Origin: Brevibacterium limosum
GTDB lineage: Bacteria > Actinomycetota > Actinomycetes > Actinomycetales > Brevibacteriaceae
Assembly: GCF_011617705.1 (NCBI RefSeq)
Contig: NZ_CP050154.1
Location: 620,001-684,000 of the forward strand
Direction of reading: 5' to 3'
Length of the DNA: 64,000 nt
Made by a program: the position numbers and the translations under genes. The notes under the pieces are model-generated. The model saw only the letters and a program-made list of their open reading frames with translations. It was not told the origin of the DNA and made no database searches. Positions 52,064-60,248 of this stretch are shown piece by piece. How positions within the stretch are numbered: the stretch's first letter is position 1; each line of letters starts with the position of its first letter.

Positions 52064-53569
52064 TTAGGAATCTACGGTGGTGCGGTAGTCCTTTTCGCTG
52101 AGGTGACCGACGACCGAGTGGCGGCGGCTGTAGGTGAAGTAGACCAGCGCGCCGACGGCCATCCACACGCAGAAGACGATCCAGGTCCGCCCGCCGAGGT
52201 TGACCATGAGGAACGCACACGCCAAGGCTCCCAGCGCGGGCACGACCGGCCCGAACGGGACCTTGAACGAACGGTCGAGGCCGGGGCGCTTGAACCGCAG
52301 GTAGATGACGGCGATATTGACCAGGCAGAACGCGAACAGGGTGCCGATGCTCGTGGCGTCGGCGAGTTCGCCGAGCGGAATGAGCGCTGCGGTGACCGCG
52401 ACGAGACCGCCGACGATGAGGGTCCCGACCAGGGGAGTGCCCGTGCGCTGGGAGACGCGGCCGAAGATCTTCGGCACCATTCCGTCCCTGGCCATCGTCA
52501 GCAGGATCCGCGACTGACCGTAGAGCACGGTGATGACGACGGAGAAGATCGCGAGCACCGCGGCCACCGCGAAGAGCAGCACCGCGATGTTCGACCCGGT
52601 GATCTCCTCGACGATCTGTACGAGTGGAGCATGAGCGCCGTCGAACCACTGCCACTGCCGTGCCCCGATCGCTGTGACGGCGACGAGGACGTACATCGAG
52701 GTGACGATGAGCATCGAGAAGATGATCGCCCGCGGCAGATCCCGACGCGGATTCTTCGCTTCCTCACCGGCCGTGGACGCCGCATCGAAGCCGATATACG
52801 AGAAGAACACGCTCGAGGCGGCCGCCGTGACACCGGCGGCTCCCATCGGCAGCATCGGTGCGAAGTTGCCGGCCTTGAACGCGGTGAACGCGACGATGGC
52901 GAAGAAGACGAGGATGCCGATCTTGACGAACACGAGAATGGTGTTGACCACACCGGATTCGCGGGCGCCGCGCATGAGCAGCACGGTCGCCAGCGCCACG
53001 ACGACAAGAGCTGAGACGTTGATGATTCCGTCCGGATTATCCGCCAGGCCCGGCCCCGTGGTCAGAGACGCGGGCAGTTCGAGGCCGAAGACGCGCAGGG
53101 TCTCATTGACGTAGTCGGCGGCGCCGACGGCGACCGCCGCGACCGAGACCGCGTATTCGAGGACGAGACACCAGCCGCAGACCCAGGCGACGCCCTCACC
53201 GAGGGTGGCGTAGGAATACGAGTAGCTGGACCCGGACACCGGCACCATTCCGGCCATCTCGGCGTAGCTGACCGCCGACAGCAGCGCGGTGATTCCGGCG
53301 AGAACGAAGGCAAGCCACACGGCGGGGCCGGCCACGGGAACCGCCTCGCCGAGGATGACGAGGATTCCCGTGCCCAAGGTGGCGCCGACGCTGATCATCG
53401 TCAGCTGGAAGACACCGAAGGTCCGCCGCAGTCCACCCGACTGCGCGGTCTGCGCATCGGTGTGGGCCTCGGCGGTCATGGCGCTGATCGACTTGCGTCG
53501 CCCCAGCTGCCGCAGCACGCCTGTGGGAGTGTGCGCCGGCGGAGTGGGCGGAGTGTGCGAAACGGTCAT
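52064..53569 (-). CDS. APC permease, cationic amino acid transporter (CAT)-like
   Basis: A 501-residue permease with 12-14 helices. 'TMISVGATLGTGILVILGEA', 'SYAEMAGMVPVSGSSYSYSY' and 'GFDAASTAGEEAKNPRRDLP' are typical of the CAT/YfnA branch that moves arginine, lysine or other amino acids. The N-terminal ~45 residues are Thr/Pro-rich; 'MTAEAHTDAQTAQ' at residue 31 could be an alternative start. No Shine-Dalgarno precedes ATG 53569. ArgR-like direct repeats directly upstream hint at arginine control. Confidence 0.87.
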   Translation of the reverse strand: MTVSHTPPTPPAHTPTGVLRQLGRRKSISAMTAEAHTDAQTAQSGGLRRTFGVFQLTMISVGATLGTGILVILGEAVPVAGPAVWLAFVLAGITALLSAVSYAEMAGMVPVSGSSYSYSYATLGEGVAWVCGWCLVLEYAVSVAAVAVGAADYVNETLRVFGLELPASLTTGPGLADNPDGIINVSALVVVALATVLLMRGARESGVVNTILVFVKIGILVFFAIVAFTAFKAGNFAPMLPMGAAGVTAAASSVFFSYIGFDAASTAGEEAKNPRRDLPRAIIFSMLIVTSMYVLVAVTAIGARQWQWFDGAHAPLVQIVEEITGSNIAVLLFAVAAVLAIFSVVITVLYGQSRILLTMARDGMVPKIFGRVSQRTGTPLVGTLIVGGLVAVTAALIPLGELADATSIGTLFAFCLVNIAVIYLRFKRPGLDRSFKVPFGPVVPALGALACAFLMVNLGGRTWIVFCVWMAVGALVYFTYSRRHSVVGHLSEKDYRTTVDS

Positions 53570-53570
53570 C

Positions 53571-53598
53571 TGAATATTCTTGCATAGTCATGAATATT
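53571..53598. promoter_or_regulatory. TGAATATT direct repeats, ARG-box-like
   Basis: TGAATATT at 53571-53578 and 53591-53598, exactly 20 bases (two helical turns) apart, separated by CTTGCATAGTCA. The half-sites resemble ArgR boxes (TGAAT / TGCAT halves). They start 2 bases upstream of the permease ATG. Confidence 0.45.
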
Positions 53599-53705
53599 GT
53601 CTCGCCGGGCCTCCGCTTGATCACTGGCGATGACGCCCCGCAGCGTCGCGGATCTCACACGGCGATGACGGAGATTCGCCACGCCGATTCCACGCGGCAG
53701 AGTGC

Positions 53706-54641
53706 TCACACGTGGGGGATGAACCGACCGTCATGCGCCATCCAGCCGCCGTCGACGAGCTGCGAGTGCCCGGTGACGTAGCTCGAGGCGTCCGAGGCGA
53801 GGAACACGACCGGCCCGGCGATCTCGTGCAGGCGACCCCAGCGGCCCAGGGCGGTCTTGTCCGCATACGCGTCCCACCATTTCCCGTCGGCCTTGATCTG
53901 CTGGGTCAGGGGAGTGTCGAAGGGGCCGGGCAGGATCGCATTGACCCGCACGCCCTTGCCTCCGAGTTCGCTGGCCATCGTCTTCGTCAGCTGCACGACA
54001 CCGGCTTTCGCGGCCGCATAGATTCCCTGGCCGGGTTCGATGGCCAGCGCCCGGAATGAGGCGTAGGTGACGATCGATCCGCGACCGCGCCCACCCATCT
54101 CACGGCCGAAGCCGCGCATCAGCCGGTACGTGCCCTTGAGGTTGATGTCGATGACCCGATCGAATTCGTCATCGGTGGTGTCGACGAGGCGTTTGCGTAC
54201 GTTCGCTCCCGGTGTGATGACGAGGATCTCGGCATCGGTCCACGCGGCCACGAGCGCGTCGACGGACGCCGTGTCCGTGATGTCGACGGCCACGGCCGTG
54301 GCGGTCCCGTCGGTCCCGGCCACCGCCGTGGCGGTCCCGTCGGTCCCGGCCACCGCCGTGGCGGCCCCGGCAGTCCCGGCAGGAGCACCGGTCCCGGCGG
54401 CAGATCCCGTGGCGGCAGATCCGGAGCGACGATCGGCGATGAGGGCGGCGGTCTCCTCGGCGCCGGTGAGGTTGAGATCGGCGACGACGACATGCGCGCC
54501 CGCGTCGGCGAGCCCGATCGCGCTGGCCTGCCCCAGCCCGGAACCGGCCCCCACGACGACGGCGGTGCGGCCGCTGAGGTCGAACAGGGACGGGACCGGC
54601 GGGTTGTTCACGTTCGTGGGCATCGGCTCGTGCGTCGACAT
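53706..54641 (-). CDS. Short-chain dehydrogenase/reductase
   Basis: A 311-residue SDR. Cofactor motif 'VVGAGSGLGQASAIGLADAG' (T-G-x3-G-x-G replaced by V-G-A-G-S-G-L-G) and 'VVVADLNL' suggest NAD(H). Catalytic Ser is in 'IVTYASFRAL', and Tyr-x3-Lys in 'GIYAAAKAGVVQL'. Residues ~80-135 are an Ala/Gly/Thr insert with two perfect 10-residue repeats coded by a 30-bp tandem duplication. Substrate unknown; similar enzymes oxidise sugar acids or polyols. GGAAGG precedes ATG 54641. Confidence 0.85.
   Translation of the reverse strand: MSTHEPMPTNVNNPPVPSLFDLSGRTAVVVGAGSGLGQASAIGLADAGAHVVVADLNLTGAEETAALIADRRSGSAATGSAAGTGAPAGTAGAATAVAGTDGTATAVAGTDGTATAVAVDITDTASVDALVAAWTDAEILVITPGANVRKRLVDTTDDEFDRVIDINLKGTYRLMRGFGREMGGRGRGSIVTYASFRALAIEPGQGIYAAAKAGVVQLTKTMASELGGKGVRVNAILPGPFDTPLTQQIKADGKWWDAYADKTALGRWGRLHEIAGPVVFLASDASSYVTGHSQLVDGGWMAHDGRFIPHV
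54301..54360 (-). repeat. Perfect 30-bp tandem duplication in the SDR gene
   Basis: 54301-54330 and 54331-54360 are identical; a third, diverged copy begins at 54361. It encodes two successive GTDGTATAVA blocks in the cofactor-domain insert. Confidence 0.95.
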
Positions 54642-54774
54642 CGGGAATCCTTCCAAGCGGGGTTCGGTGCAGGAGCGACACCGGTGTCGCTCCGTGGACT
54701 TCAAAGGTATGCCCGCCGAGGCGGCCCTGCCGACCCCGTTTCACCTTGTGGAACATCGGCTGAGGTGGGGGAGG

Positions 54775-56088
54775 TCAGAACTTCTTGCTGTCGACGTAGC
54801 GGATCTCGTCGGGGAGGTTCGCCAGGTAGTCGACGATGAAGTACGCGATGGCCTCCATCGTGGGGATGTCGCGTTGGCGGGCACGAGCCATGGTGCGGCG
54901 GTGTTCGGCGAACTCGTAGAAGATCTGCCCGGGTTCGAGTTTGCGGGTGAGGTTCTCCGGGATCGCCTGGATGAGGGGTTTGTACACCTCGTCGAGCCAG
55001 CGGCGGGCGGCCTGGGATTCGTCGAGTTCGTCGAATTCGGCGATCTCGGGAGCCGATCGGAACGAATCGAGGTCGTTGAGCATCGCTCGGGCCTGGTTCT
55101 CGTTCGCGCCGATCCCGGTCAGGCGCAGCAGACGCCTCGAATGATGGTTGGGTTCGACGACCTTGGGGGAGACGAGGAGGCTGATGCCGTCGATATCGGT
55201 CGTCACGGTCAGTTCGCCGAGGTCGAAGCCCAGATCGTTGAGGCGGCGGATGCGTTCGTCGATGCGCCAGCGTTCGTTGACGCTGAATTCCTCGACCCGG
55301 GTCAGCTCCGCCCACAGGGCGCTGTACGACTCGCAGAGTCGCTCACCGGCCGCCAGCGGATCGGTCTCGGGGTCGACGAGTCCCGCGGCCTGCAGGTCGA
55401 GGAAGTCCCCGGCGATGTTCATCCGTGCGATCCGCAGGTCCATGTTCCGCTGCCCGTCGGAGAGCTGCTCGTGCAGCTCACCGGTCTCGGCGTCGACGAC
55501 ATAGGCGGCATAGGCGTCGGCGTCGCGGCGGAAGAGCGTGTTCGACAGGGACACGTCTCCCCAATAGAAGCCGACGAGGTGGAGGCGGACGAGGAGCACG
55601 GCCAGAGCGTCGACGAGGCGGACTCCGGTGTCAGCGGCGAGATCCCGGGAGAACAGAGCACGATAGGGCAGGGAGAACTCGAGGTAGGCGGTGATGAGGG
55701 CGCCCTTGAGAGTCTCGCCCGATTCGGTCCGACGGCCGTTGACGATGGCACGGGGCTCGACGAGGGGGACGTCGAGATTGCCGAGCGCACCGAGGATGTC
55801 GAACTCACGCAGGGCCTGTGCGTCGTCGGTCTCCTTGATCGCAAGCACTTCGTCTCCGATCTCGACATATCTGACGACGTGCCGGGAGATTCCGCGGGGC
55901 AGCCCGCCGAGCAGCGTCTCCGGCCACTCGGCCAAGGGCAGGTGCCAGGGGAGTCCGGCCAGGGCCGCACGATCAGCGTTCCGGATCGTGTGGATCTCCG
56001 GTGCGGGAACAGCCGCGTCGCCCGCGGTTGTCGGCGCCGGCGGGGCGGCCTGGGCTGACGGGTCCGGCGAGGGCAGGGTTCCCGGCAC
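54775..56088 (-). CDS. DUF4032 protein with kinase-like N-terminal domain
   Basis: A 437-residue protein. After a Pro/Ala-rich start, the first half resembles a lipopolysaccharide-kinase/RIO-like fold: possible Lys in 'DEVLAIKETDDAQALREF', a catalytic-loop-like 'FYWGDVSLSNTLFRRDA' (Asp and Asn) and 'YVVDAETGELHEQ' in the DFG position. The second half is the conserved DUF4032 domain, ending in 'FIVDYLANLPDEIRYVDSKK'. No substrate is known. It begins at GTG 56088, 3 bases past the stop of the MalK-like ATPase gene, so both form an operon. Confidence 0.75.
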   Translation of the reverse strand: MPGTLPSPDPSAQAAPPAPTTAGDAAVPAPEIHTIRNADRAALAGLPWHLPLAEWPETLLGGLPRGISRHVVRYVEIGDEVLAIKETDDAQALREFDILGALGNLDVPLVEPRAIVNGRRTESGETLKGALITAYLEFSLPYRALFSRDLAADTGVRLVDALAVLLVRLHLVGFYWGDVSLSNTLFRRDADAYAAYVVDAETGELHEQLSDGQRNMDLRIARMNIAGDFLDLQAAGLVDPETDPLAAGERLCESYSALWAELTRVEEFSVNERWRIDERIRRLNDLGFDLGELTVTTDIDGISLLVSPKVVEPNHHSRRLLRLTGIGANENQARAMLNDLDSFRSAPEIAEFDELDESQAARRWLDEVYKPLIQAIPENLTRKLEPGQIFYEFAEHRRTMARARQRDIPTMEAIAYFIVDYLANLPDEIRYVDSKKF

Positions 56089-56091
56089 GGC

Positions 56092-56799
56092 TCAGGAGTC
56101 CGTGTCGGTGTTCGAGGCCACGAGCGCCTCGGCGAGGTCGGGTGTCTCCACGCCGATGAGCCGCCCGCGATCGAGGAAGGCGATCCGGTCGCCGAGGACC
56201 TTCGCATCCTCGAGATCGGAGGTGGCATAGATCGTCGTCAGCCCGAATTCCTGCTGCAGGCCCTTGATCAGCGACAGTGTCTCCGTCTGCTGCTCGGGGA
56301 CGAGGTTGACCACGGGCTCGTCCATGATGAGCACCTTGGGCCGGCGCACCACGGCGCGGGCCAGGGCCACGGTCTGGCGCTGCAGCTGGGTGAGGTCGCC
56401 GGGGACCGAATCGAGGATGTCGCTCAGCCCGATCTTGTCCATCACGGATTCGACGCGTTCCCTGATCTCGTCGGCCGGCAGACCGTCGACGCGCAGCGCA
56501 AAGCCGAGGTTGTCGCGCACGCTCATATGCGGGTAGAGCGCGTAGCTCTCCAGCGCCAGGGTCACATCGCGGTCGTTGACGGCGGCGTGGGTGATATCGG
56601 CGCCGTCGATGAGGATGGTGCCGGTCTTCGGGGTCTCCAGGCCGTGGAGCATCCGCAGGATCGTCGACTTGCCCGAAGCGGTGGGGCCGTAGAGGACGAG
56701 GAACTCGCCGTCATCGACGAAGAGATTGAACGGGTGTACGGATTCGGACGTCGTGTTCTCGTAGACATGACTGAGGCCATTCAACGACACCGTTGACAT
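56092..56799 (-). CDS. MalK-like ABC ATPase with substituted catalytic motifs, no permease partner
   Basis: A 235-residue protein aligned by eye to the ATPase half of MalK/UgpC; the C-terminal TOBE domain is missing. Walker A (GPTASGKST, 38-46) and Walker B with catalytic Glu (VLIMDEP, 156-162) are intact. The Q-loop Gln is Glu84 (ALESYALYP), the LSGGQ signature reads LTQLQ (136-140), the D-loop SNLD reads VNLV, and the H-loop His is Ser194 (YATSDLEDA). Such changes should impair normal ATP hydrolysis in a dimer. There is no membrane or binding protein nearby. It is co-transcribed with DUF4032 and divergent from two LacI-type genes; a regulatory role is inferred. Confidence 0.85.
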   Translation of the reverse strand: MSTVSLNGLSHVYENTTSESVHPFNLFVDDGEFLVLYGPTASGKSTILRMLHGLETPKTGTILIDGADITHAAVNDRDVTLALESYALYPHMSVRDNLGFALRVDGLPADEIRERVESVMDKIGLSDILDSVPGDLTQLQRQTVALARAVVRRPKVLIMDEPVVNLVPEQQTETLSLIKGLQQEFGLTTIYATSDLEDAKVLGDRIAFLDRGRLIGVETPDLAEALVASNTDTDS

Positions 56800-56977
56800 A
56801 AGTCCTCCTAAAACTTCTGAATAACTCCGTGAGCAGCTGGTCGTCGGTGACCTGGCGGGGATGCTCAGTCACTCTAATCCTAAGGGGTGGAGAGTCCGGG
56901 TGCTCTGTGAATTCGACAAAGCGTAGAGTGATTCTCAGCACGATGGCTCTGCGCCGACGCATACCGCGGTGCGAAAG

Positions 56978-56983
56978 TAGACT
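56978..56983 (+). promoter_or_regulatory. -10 box of leaderless LacI-type gene
   Basis: TAGACT ends 7 bases before ATG 56991; no Shine-Dalgarno is seen. Confidence 0.5.
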
Positions 56984-56990
56984 GACGACT

Positions 56991-58040
56991 ATGAAGGTCA
57001 CGTTGGACGAGGTCGCCGCCCGGGCCGGAGTGTCCCTGGCCACGGTCTCCCGGGTGCTCGGCCGCCGCGGTGCCGTCGCCGCACCGACGCGGGCGAAGGT
57101 GCTGGAGGCGATGACCGAACTCGGCTATTCGCGTTCGACCCTGCTCCATGATGCGCCGAGGCGGCTCGTGGCCGTCAGTGCCCCCGGCAATCCCGAACAT
57201 TGGCAGGTCCAGGTCTGCACCCGTGTGGCCAAGGCTCTGCAGGCTCATGATCTCCTCGTCACCCGCCCTCTGGTCGAGACCGACCCGGAACCGCTGCAGA
57301 CCGCGATCGACGCCGGTGCCGTGGCCCTGGTGACCACGACGCTGACGAGCCTGAACACGGAGATCCCCTGCATCCGCGTCGCCGAACAGTCCGCCGGCGC
57401 CGAGGAGGCCGACGGGGCGGCCGGGTCGGATCGTGCTGAAGCAGGACCGGCCGGCTCGGGTGCGGCCCGAACAGGTGCGGGCAGCGGCGATGTCATCGCC
57501 GCGCGCCTCGACCTCGGCGGCGGGATGACCACGGCCTTCGAACATCTGCGGGCGATCGGACACCGCAGAATCGGACTGATCTGCAATGACAGCGGAGAAC
57601 TGGCCGTCCAGCTCATCCGCCGCTTTCTCGCCGAACATCCGGCCAGGAACCTCGGTCTCGACCTCGAGGACTGGATCTCACGGGTGCCGAAGTCGTTCTC
57701 CGGAGGATCCCGGGCGGTGCTCGAGCTCAAGGATGCGACGTGCACCGCGGTGATCGTCCAGTCCGCACTGCAGCTGCACGGTGCTCTCTACGGGCTGCGG
57801 AATCGGCATCTGCAGGTGCCGCGGGACATGTCGGTCGTCGGCTTCGGCGATTCCCCGACGATGAAGTTCACGGGCCCTCCGGCCACGGTGCTCGGCCTCG
57901 ACGTCGAGGGACTGTCGAATGCCCTCATCGAGGCGACTCTGCAGACCCTGCGGATCTCGACGACGGGTCTGCCGTCGGTGCCGCCGGTCTTCCGCCCCCG
58001 GCTCATCGCCCGCACCTCGACGACGGCGGCCCGCCGATGA
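56991..58040 (+). CDS. LacI-family regulator 1
   Basis: A 349-residue regulator. HTH and hinge are at 1-55: 'VTLDEVAARAGVSLATVSRV' then 'RGAVAAPTRAKVLEAMTELGY'. The periplasmic-binding-protein-like effector domain follows, with an Ala/Gly/Glu insert at about 128-165 and 'DMSVVGFGDSPTMKF' near the C-terminus. It is leaderless. The stop overlaps the start of a second LacI-type gene (ATGA). Divergent from the MalK-like/DUF4032 pair and convergent with otsB, so sugar or trehalose control is plausible. Confidence 0.88.
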   Translation: MKVTLDEVAARAGVSLATVSRVLGRRGAVAAPTRAKVLEAMTELGYSRSTLLHDAPRRLVAVSAPGNPEHWQVQVCTRVAKALQAHDLLVTRPLVETDPEPLQTAIDAGAVALVTTTLTSLNTEIPCIRVAEQSAGAEEADGAAGSDRAEAGPAGSGAARTGAGSGDVIAARLDLGGGMTTAFEHLRAIGHRRIGLICNDSGELAVQLIRRFLAEHPARNLGLDLEDWISRVPKSFSGGSRAVLELKDATCTAVIVQSALQLHGALYGLRNRHLQVPRDMSVVGFGDSPTMKFTGPPATVLGLDVEGLSNALIEATLQTLRISTTGLPSVPPVFRPRLIARTSTTAARR

Positions 58041-59179
58041 CCGGACAGAATGCCGGCCGGGCGAGCACAGGAGGTCCGGGCGCCGACGGCGCGGACCACG
58101 CTGCCGGCCGCCCGCCCGAGCACCGGCACGTGCGTCTCGCCGAGATCGCCGGCACCGCGGGGGTCTCGAAGGCCACCGCCTCCCGAGCCCTGCGCGATCC
58201 GGATTCGGTGTCGGCCGCCTCGTTGGCGAAGGTGCGGCAGGCTCTGGCGATCCTCGGTGCCGCCGGACAGGCCCCGGTCCCGGAATCCCAGGACGCATCC
58301 GGGACGGCTTCCGGCGCAGGAGCAGGCTCACCGCTCGTCGCGCTCATCAAACCCGCGGTGTCGTCGGGCAATGTCGACCCGTACTCGCGGCTCGCGGAGA
58401 TCCTGACGAACCGGATGTTCGCACTGGGCATCGCCGTCGTCCACGTCGAAGCCATCGCCGAACGCAACGAGGCTCTGCTCGAGACCATCCTCGGCAGCGA
58501 GCACGGCGGTCCGACGATCTCCGGAGCCATCGTCGTCGGCGGCGGTGCCGCCGGTGTGCTCGCGGGAATGCTCGCCGAACGCGGGCTCCCACTCATCCGC
58601 ATCTCGAACGCCCGCCACGACGACGGGATCTCGCGCATCTATCTCGACGCGACCGGCGGAATCGAGACCGCAGTGGCCCATCTCGTCCACCTCGGCCACA
58701 GACGCATCGGGCTCGCCGTGCTGCGCGACTCGGCGGCCCCGGCCCGCATCGCCGGCTTCCGCAGATCCATGGCCGGAATCCTCCATATCCCCGCCACCCG
58801 TGATCAGGCCCCCGTCGTCGAGGCCGCCGGCGGTGCGATGGCCGGAGTCGCCGCCGCCGAGGAGCTGCTCGATCTGCGCTGCACCGCCGTCATCGCCTGC
58901 GCTCCGTCCCTGTCCTTCGGCATGCTCGAGGCCGCCCAGCGGCTCAGGCTCGACGTGCCCCGCGACCTGTCCCTGCTCACGGTCGGCGACGTCCCCGACG
59001 CCGATGTCGTCCAACCGCCCCTGTCGCAGGTCGTCTACGACTGGGCGACCGTGGCACAGTCGGCCATCGACGAGATCCGGACGATGATCGCCGCCGGTGA
59101 AACGCACGTGCACGTCGACTACACAGTCGACCCCGACCTCGTCCTCCGTGCCAGTGCCGTGCCCCCGCAGCGCCGCTGA
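58037..59179 (+). CDS. LacI-family regulator 2
   Basis: A 380-residue regulator with a ~30-residue Gly/Ala-rich N-terminal extension before the HTH 'VRLAEIAGTAGVSKATASRA'. The effector domain has 'GAIVVGGGAAGVLAGMLAER' and 'DLSLLTVGDVPDADVVQPP', where the usual G-F-D/N is replaced by V-G-D. It is translationally coupled to LacI-type gene 1 by an ATGA overlap; the two proteins are diverged, so heteromers or sequential control are possible. Confidence 0.87.
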   Translation: MTGQNAGRASTGGPGADGADHAAGRPPEHRHVRLAEIAGTAGVSKATASRALRDPDSVSAASLAKVRQALAILGAAGQAPVPESQDASGTASGAGAGSPLVALIKPAVSSGNVDPYSRLAEILTNRMFALGIAVVHVEAIAERNEALLETILGSEHGGPTISGAIVVGGGAAGVLAGMLAERGLPLIRISNARHDDGISRIYLDATGGIETAVAHLVHLGHRRIGLAVLRDSAAPARIAGFRRSMAGILHIPATRDQAPVVEAAGGAMAGVAAAEELLDLRCTAVIACAPSLSFGMLEAAQRLRLDVPRDLSLLTVGDVPDADVVQPPLSQVVYDWATVAQSAIDEIRTMIAAGETHVHVDYTVDPDLVLRASAVPPQRR

Positions 59180-59224
59180 CCTCGGGTTCCACCCCGGGAC
59201 CGTCCTCGCCGAGGCGGCCCGACC

Positions 59225-60238
59225 TCAGTCGTGATCGCTGCCGAGGAATTCCCTGCGGTCCGCCACGAGGCGGCCGAGCATTTCGGCCACGGCGCCGGGA
59301 TCGGCGATCCGCCACGAGGCACGAGTCTGCGCGGGTCCGACCTTGACGGTCAGCGCCGCGTCGAGGACACGAGTGTCCGTGAGTTCGTCGAGGGCCGCGA
59401 AGGCATCCTCATCGGTGACATCGTCGCCGAGGTAGCCCAGAGCGGTCGGTCGGCCGGCGCGGGCGAGCAGCCGGACCCCATCACCTTTCGTCGCCTGTTT
59501 GACGGCGAGTTCGGTGATGTCGTGTCCCTCGATCACACGGATGTCGGGAAATTCCTCGACCACTTCAGTGGCGTGCTCGTGCAGAGCCGCGGCGGCCTCG
59601 GGGGCGATTCCGCGAGTGTGGACCGTCCGCGAATAGGGTTTGGCCTCGATGAGGAAATCCGAGGTGCCGTCTGTGCTCACTGCACCGCCTGCGCCGCCTG
59701 TGTCGTCTGCGCTGCCTGCGCGGGCCGTGGCGTTCGCCGCGGTCGAACCGGGCGTGCCATCGGTGTCCGGAAGGGCGTGTTCGAAGGCGTCGAGGTGCGC
59801 ATCGATGGCGGCGAGCATTTCGGCCTCGGCCGGGCTGAGCTCGGGAGAGCGAATCACGCCGGAGCCGTGCCTGCTTTCGGTGCCGCCGCCATCATGCTCA
59901 GCACCAGCGTCATGAGCGGAATCATTCCCGAGTTCGGCCTCCGCCCCGTGCGAGCCGATCAGCCAGACCGAGTCAGGAGCCGCGGACAGGCGTCGCAGAG
60001 TCGCGATATCGCGACCGGACACCAATGCCACCCGAGTCCGCGGCAGACGCGCAAGCGCCTCAACGGCGGCGGCCGATTCGGGGACCATCCGCGAGGTCGA
60101 CGGATCGTCTTGGAGGGGTGCGAGCACCCCATCGAAATCCAGGGCCAACAGCAGGGATTCGGCGGTGGCAAGGTCACGCAGAGCCACCTCGGCGGGGGTC
60201 GAGACGGCGGGTGCGGAAACGGTCGGTTCGATCGTCAC
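59225..60238 (-). CDS. otsB: Trehalose-6-phosphate phosphatase
   Basis: A 337-residue HAD-family phosphatase. Motif I is 'LALDFDGVLAPLQDDP' with both Asp residues; 'ALVSGRDIATL' and 'GYLGDDVTDEDAFAAL' complete the HAD core. An Ala/Gly/Asp/Ser insert lies at about 105-200 in the cap region. Removes phosphate from trehalose-6-phosphate. AGGAGG sits 7 bases before GTG 60238; only 10 bases separate it from the otsA stop, so both are one operon. Confidence 0.92.
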   Translation of the reverse strand: MTIEPTVSAPAVSTPAEVALRDLATAESLLLALDFDGVLAPLQDDPSTSRMVPESAAAVEALARLPRTRVALVSGRDIATLRRLSAAPDSVWLIGSHGAEAELGNDSAHDAGAEHDGGGTESRHGSGVIRSPELSPAEAEMLAAIDAHLDAFEHALPDTDGTPGSTAANATARAGSADDTGGAGGAVSTDGTSDFLIEAKPYSRTVHTRGIAPEAAAALHEHATEVVEEFPDIRVIEGHDITELAVKQATKGDGVRLLARAGRPTALGYLGDDVTDEDAFAALDELTDTRVLDAALTVKVGPAQTRASWRIADPGAVAEMLGRLVADRREFLGSDHD

Positions 60239-60248
60239 TGAGATCCTC

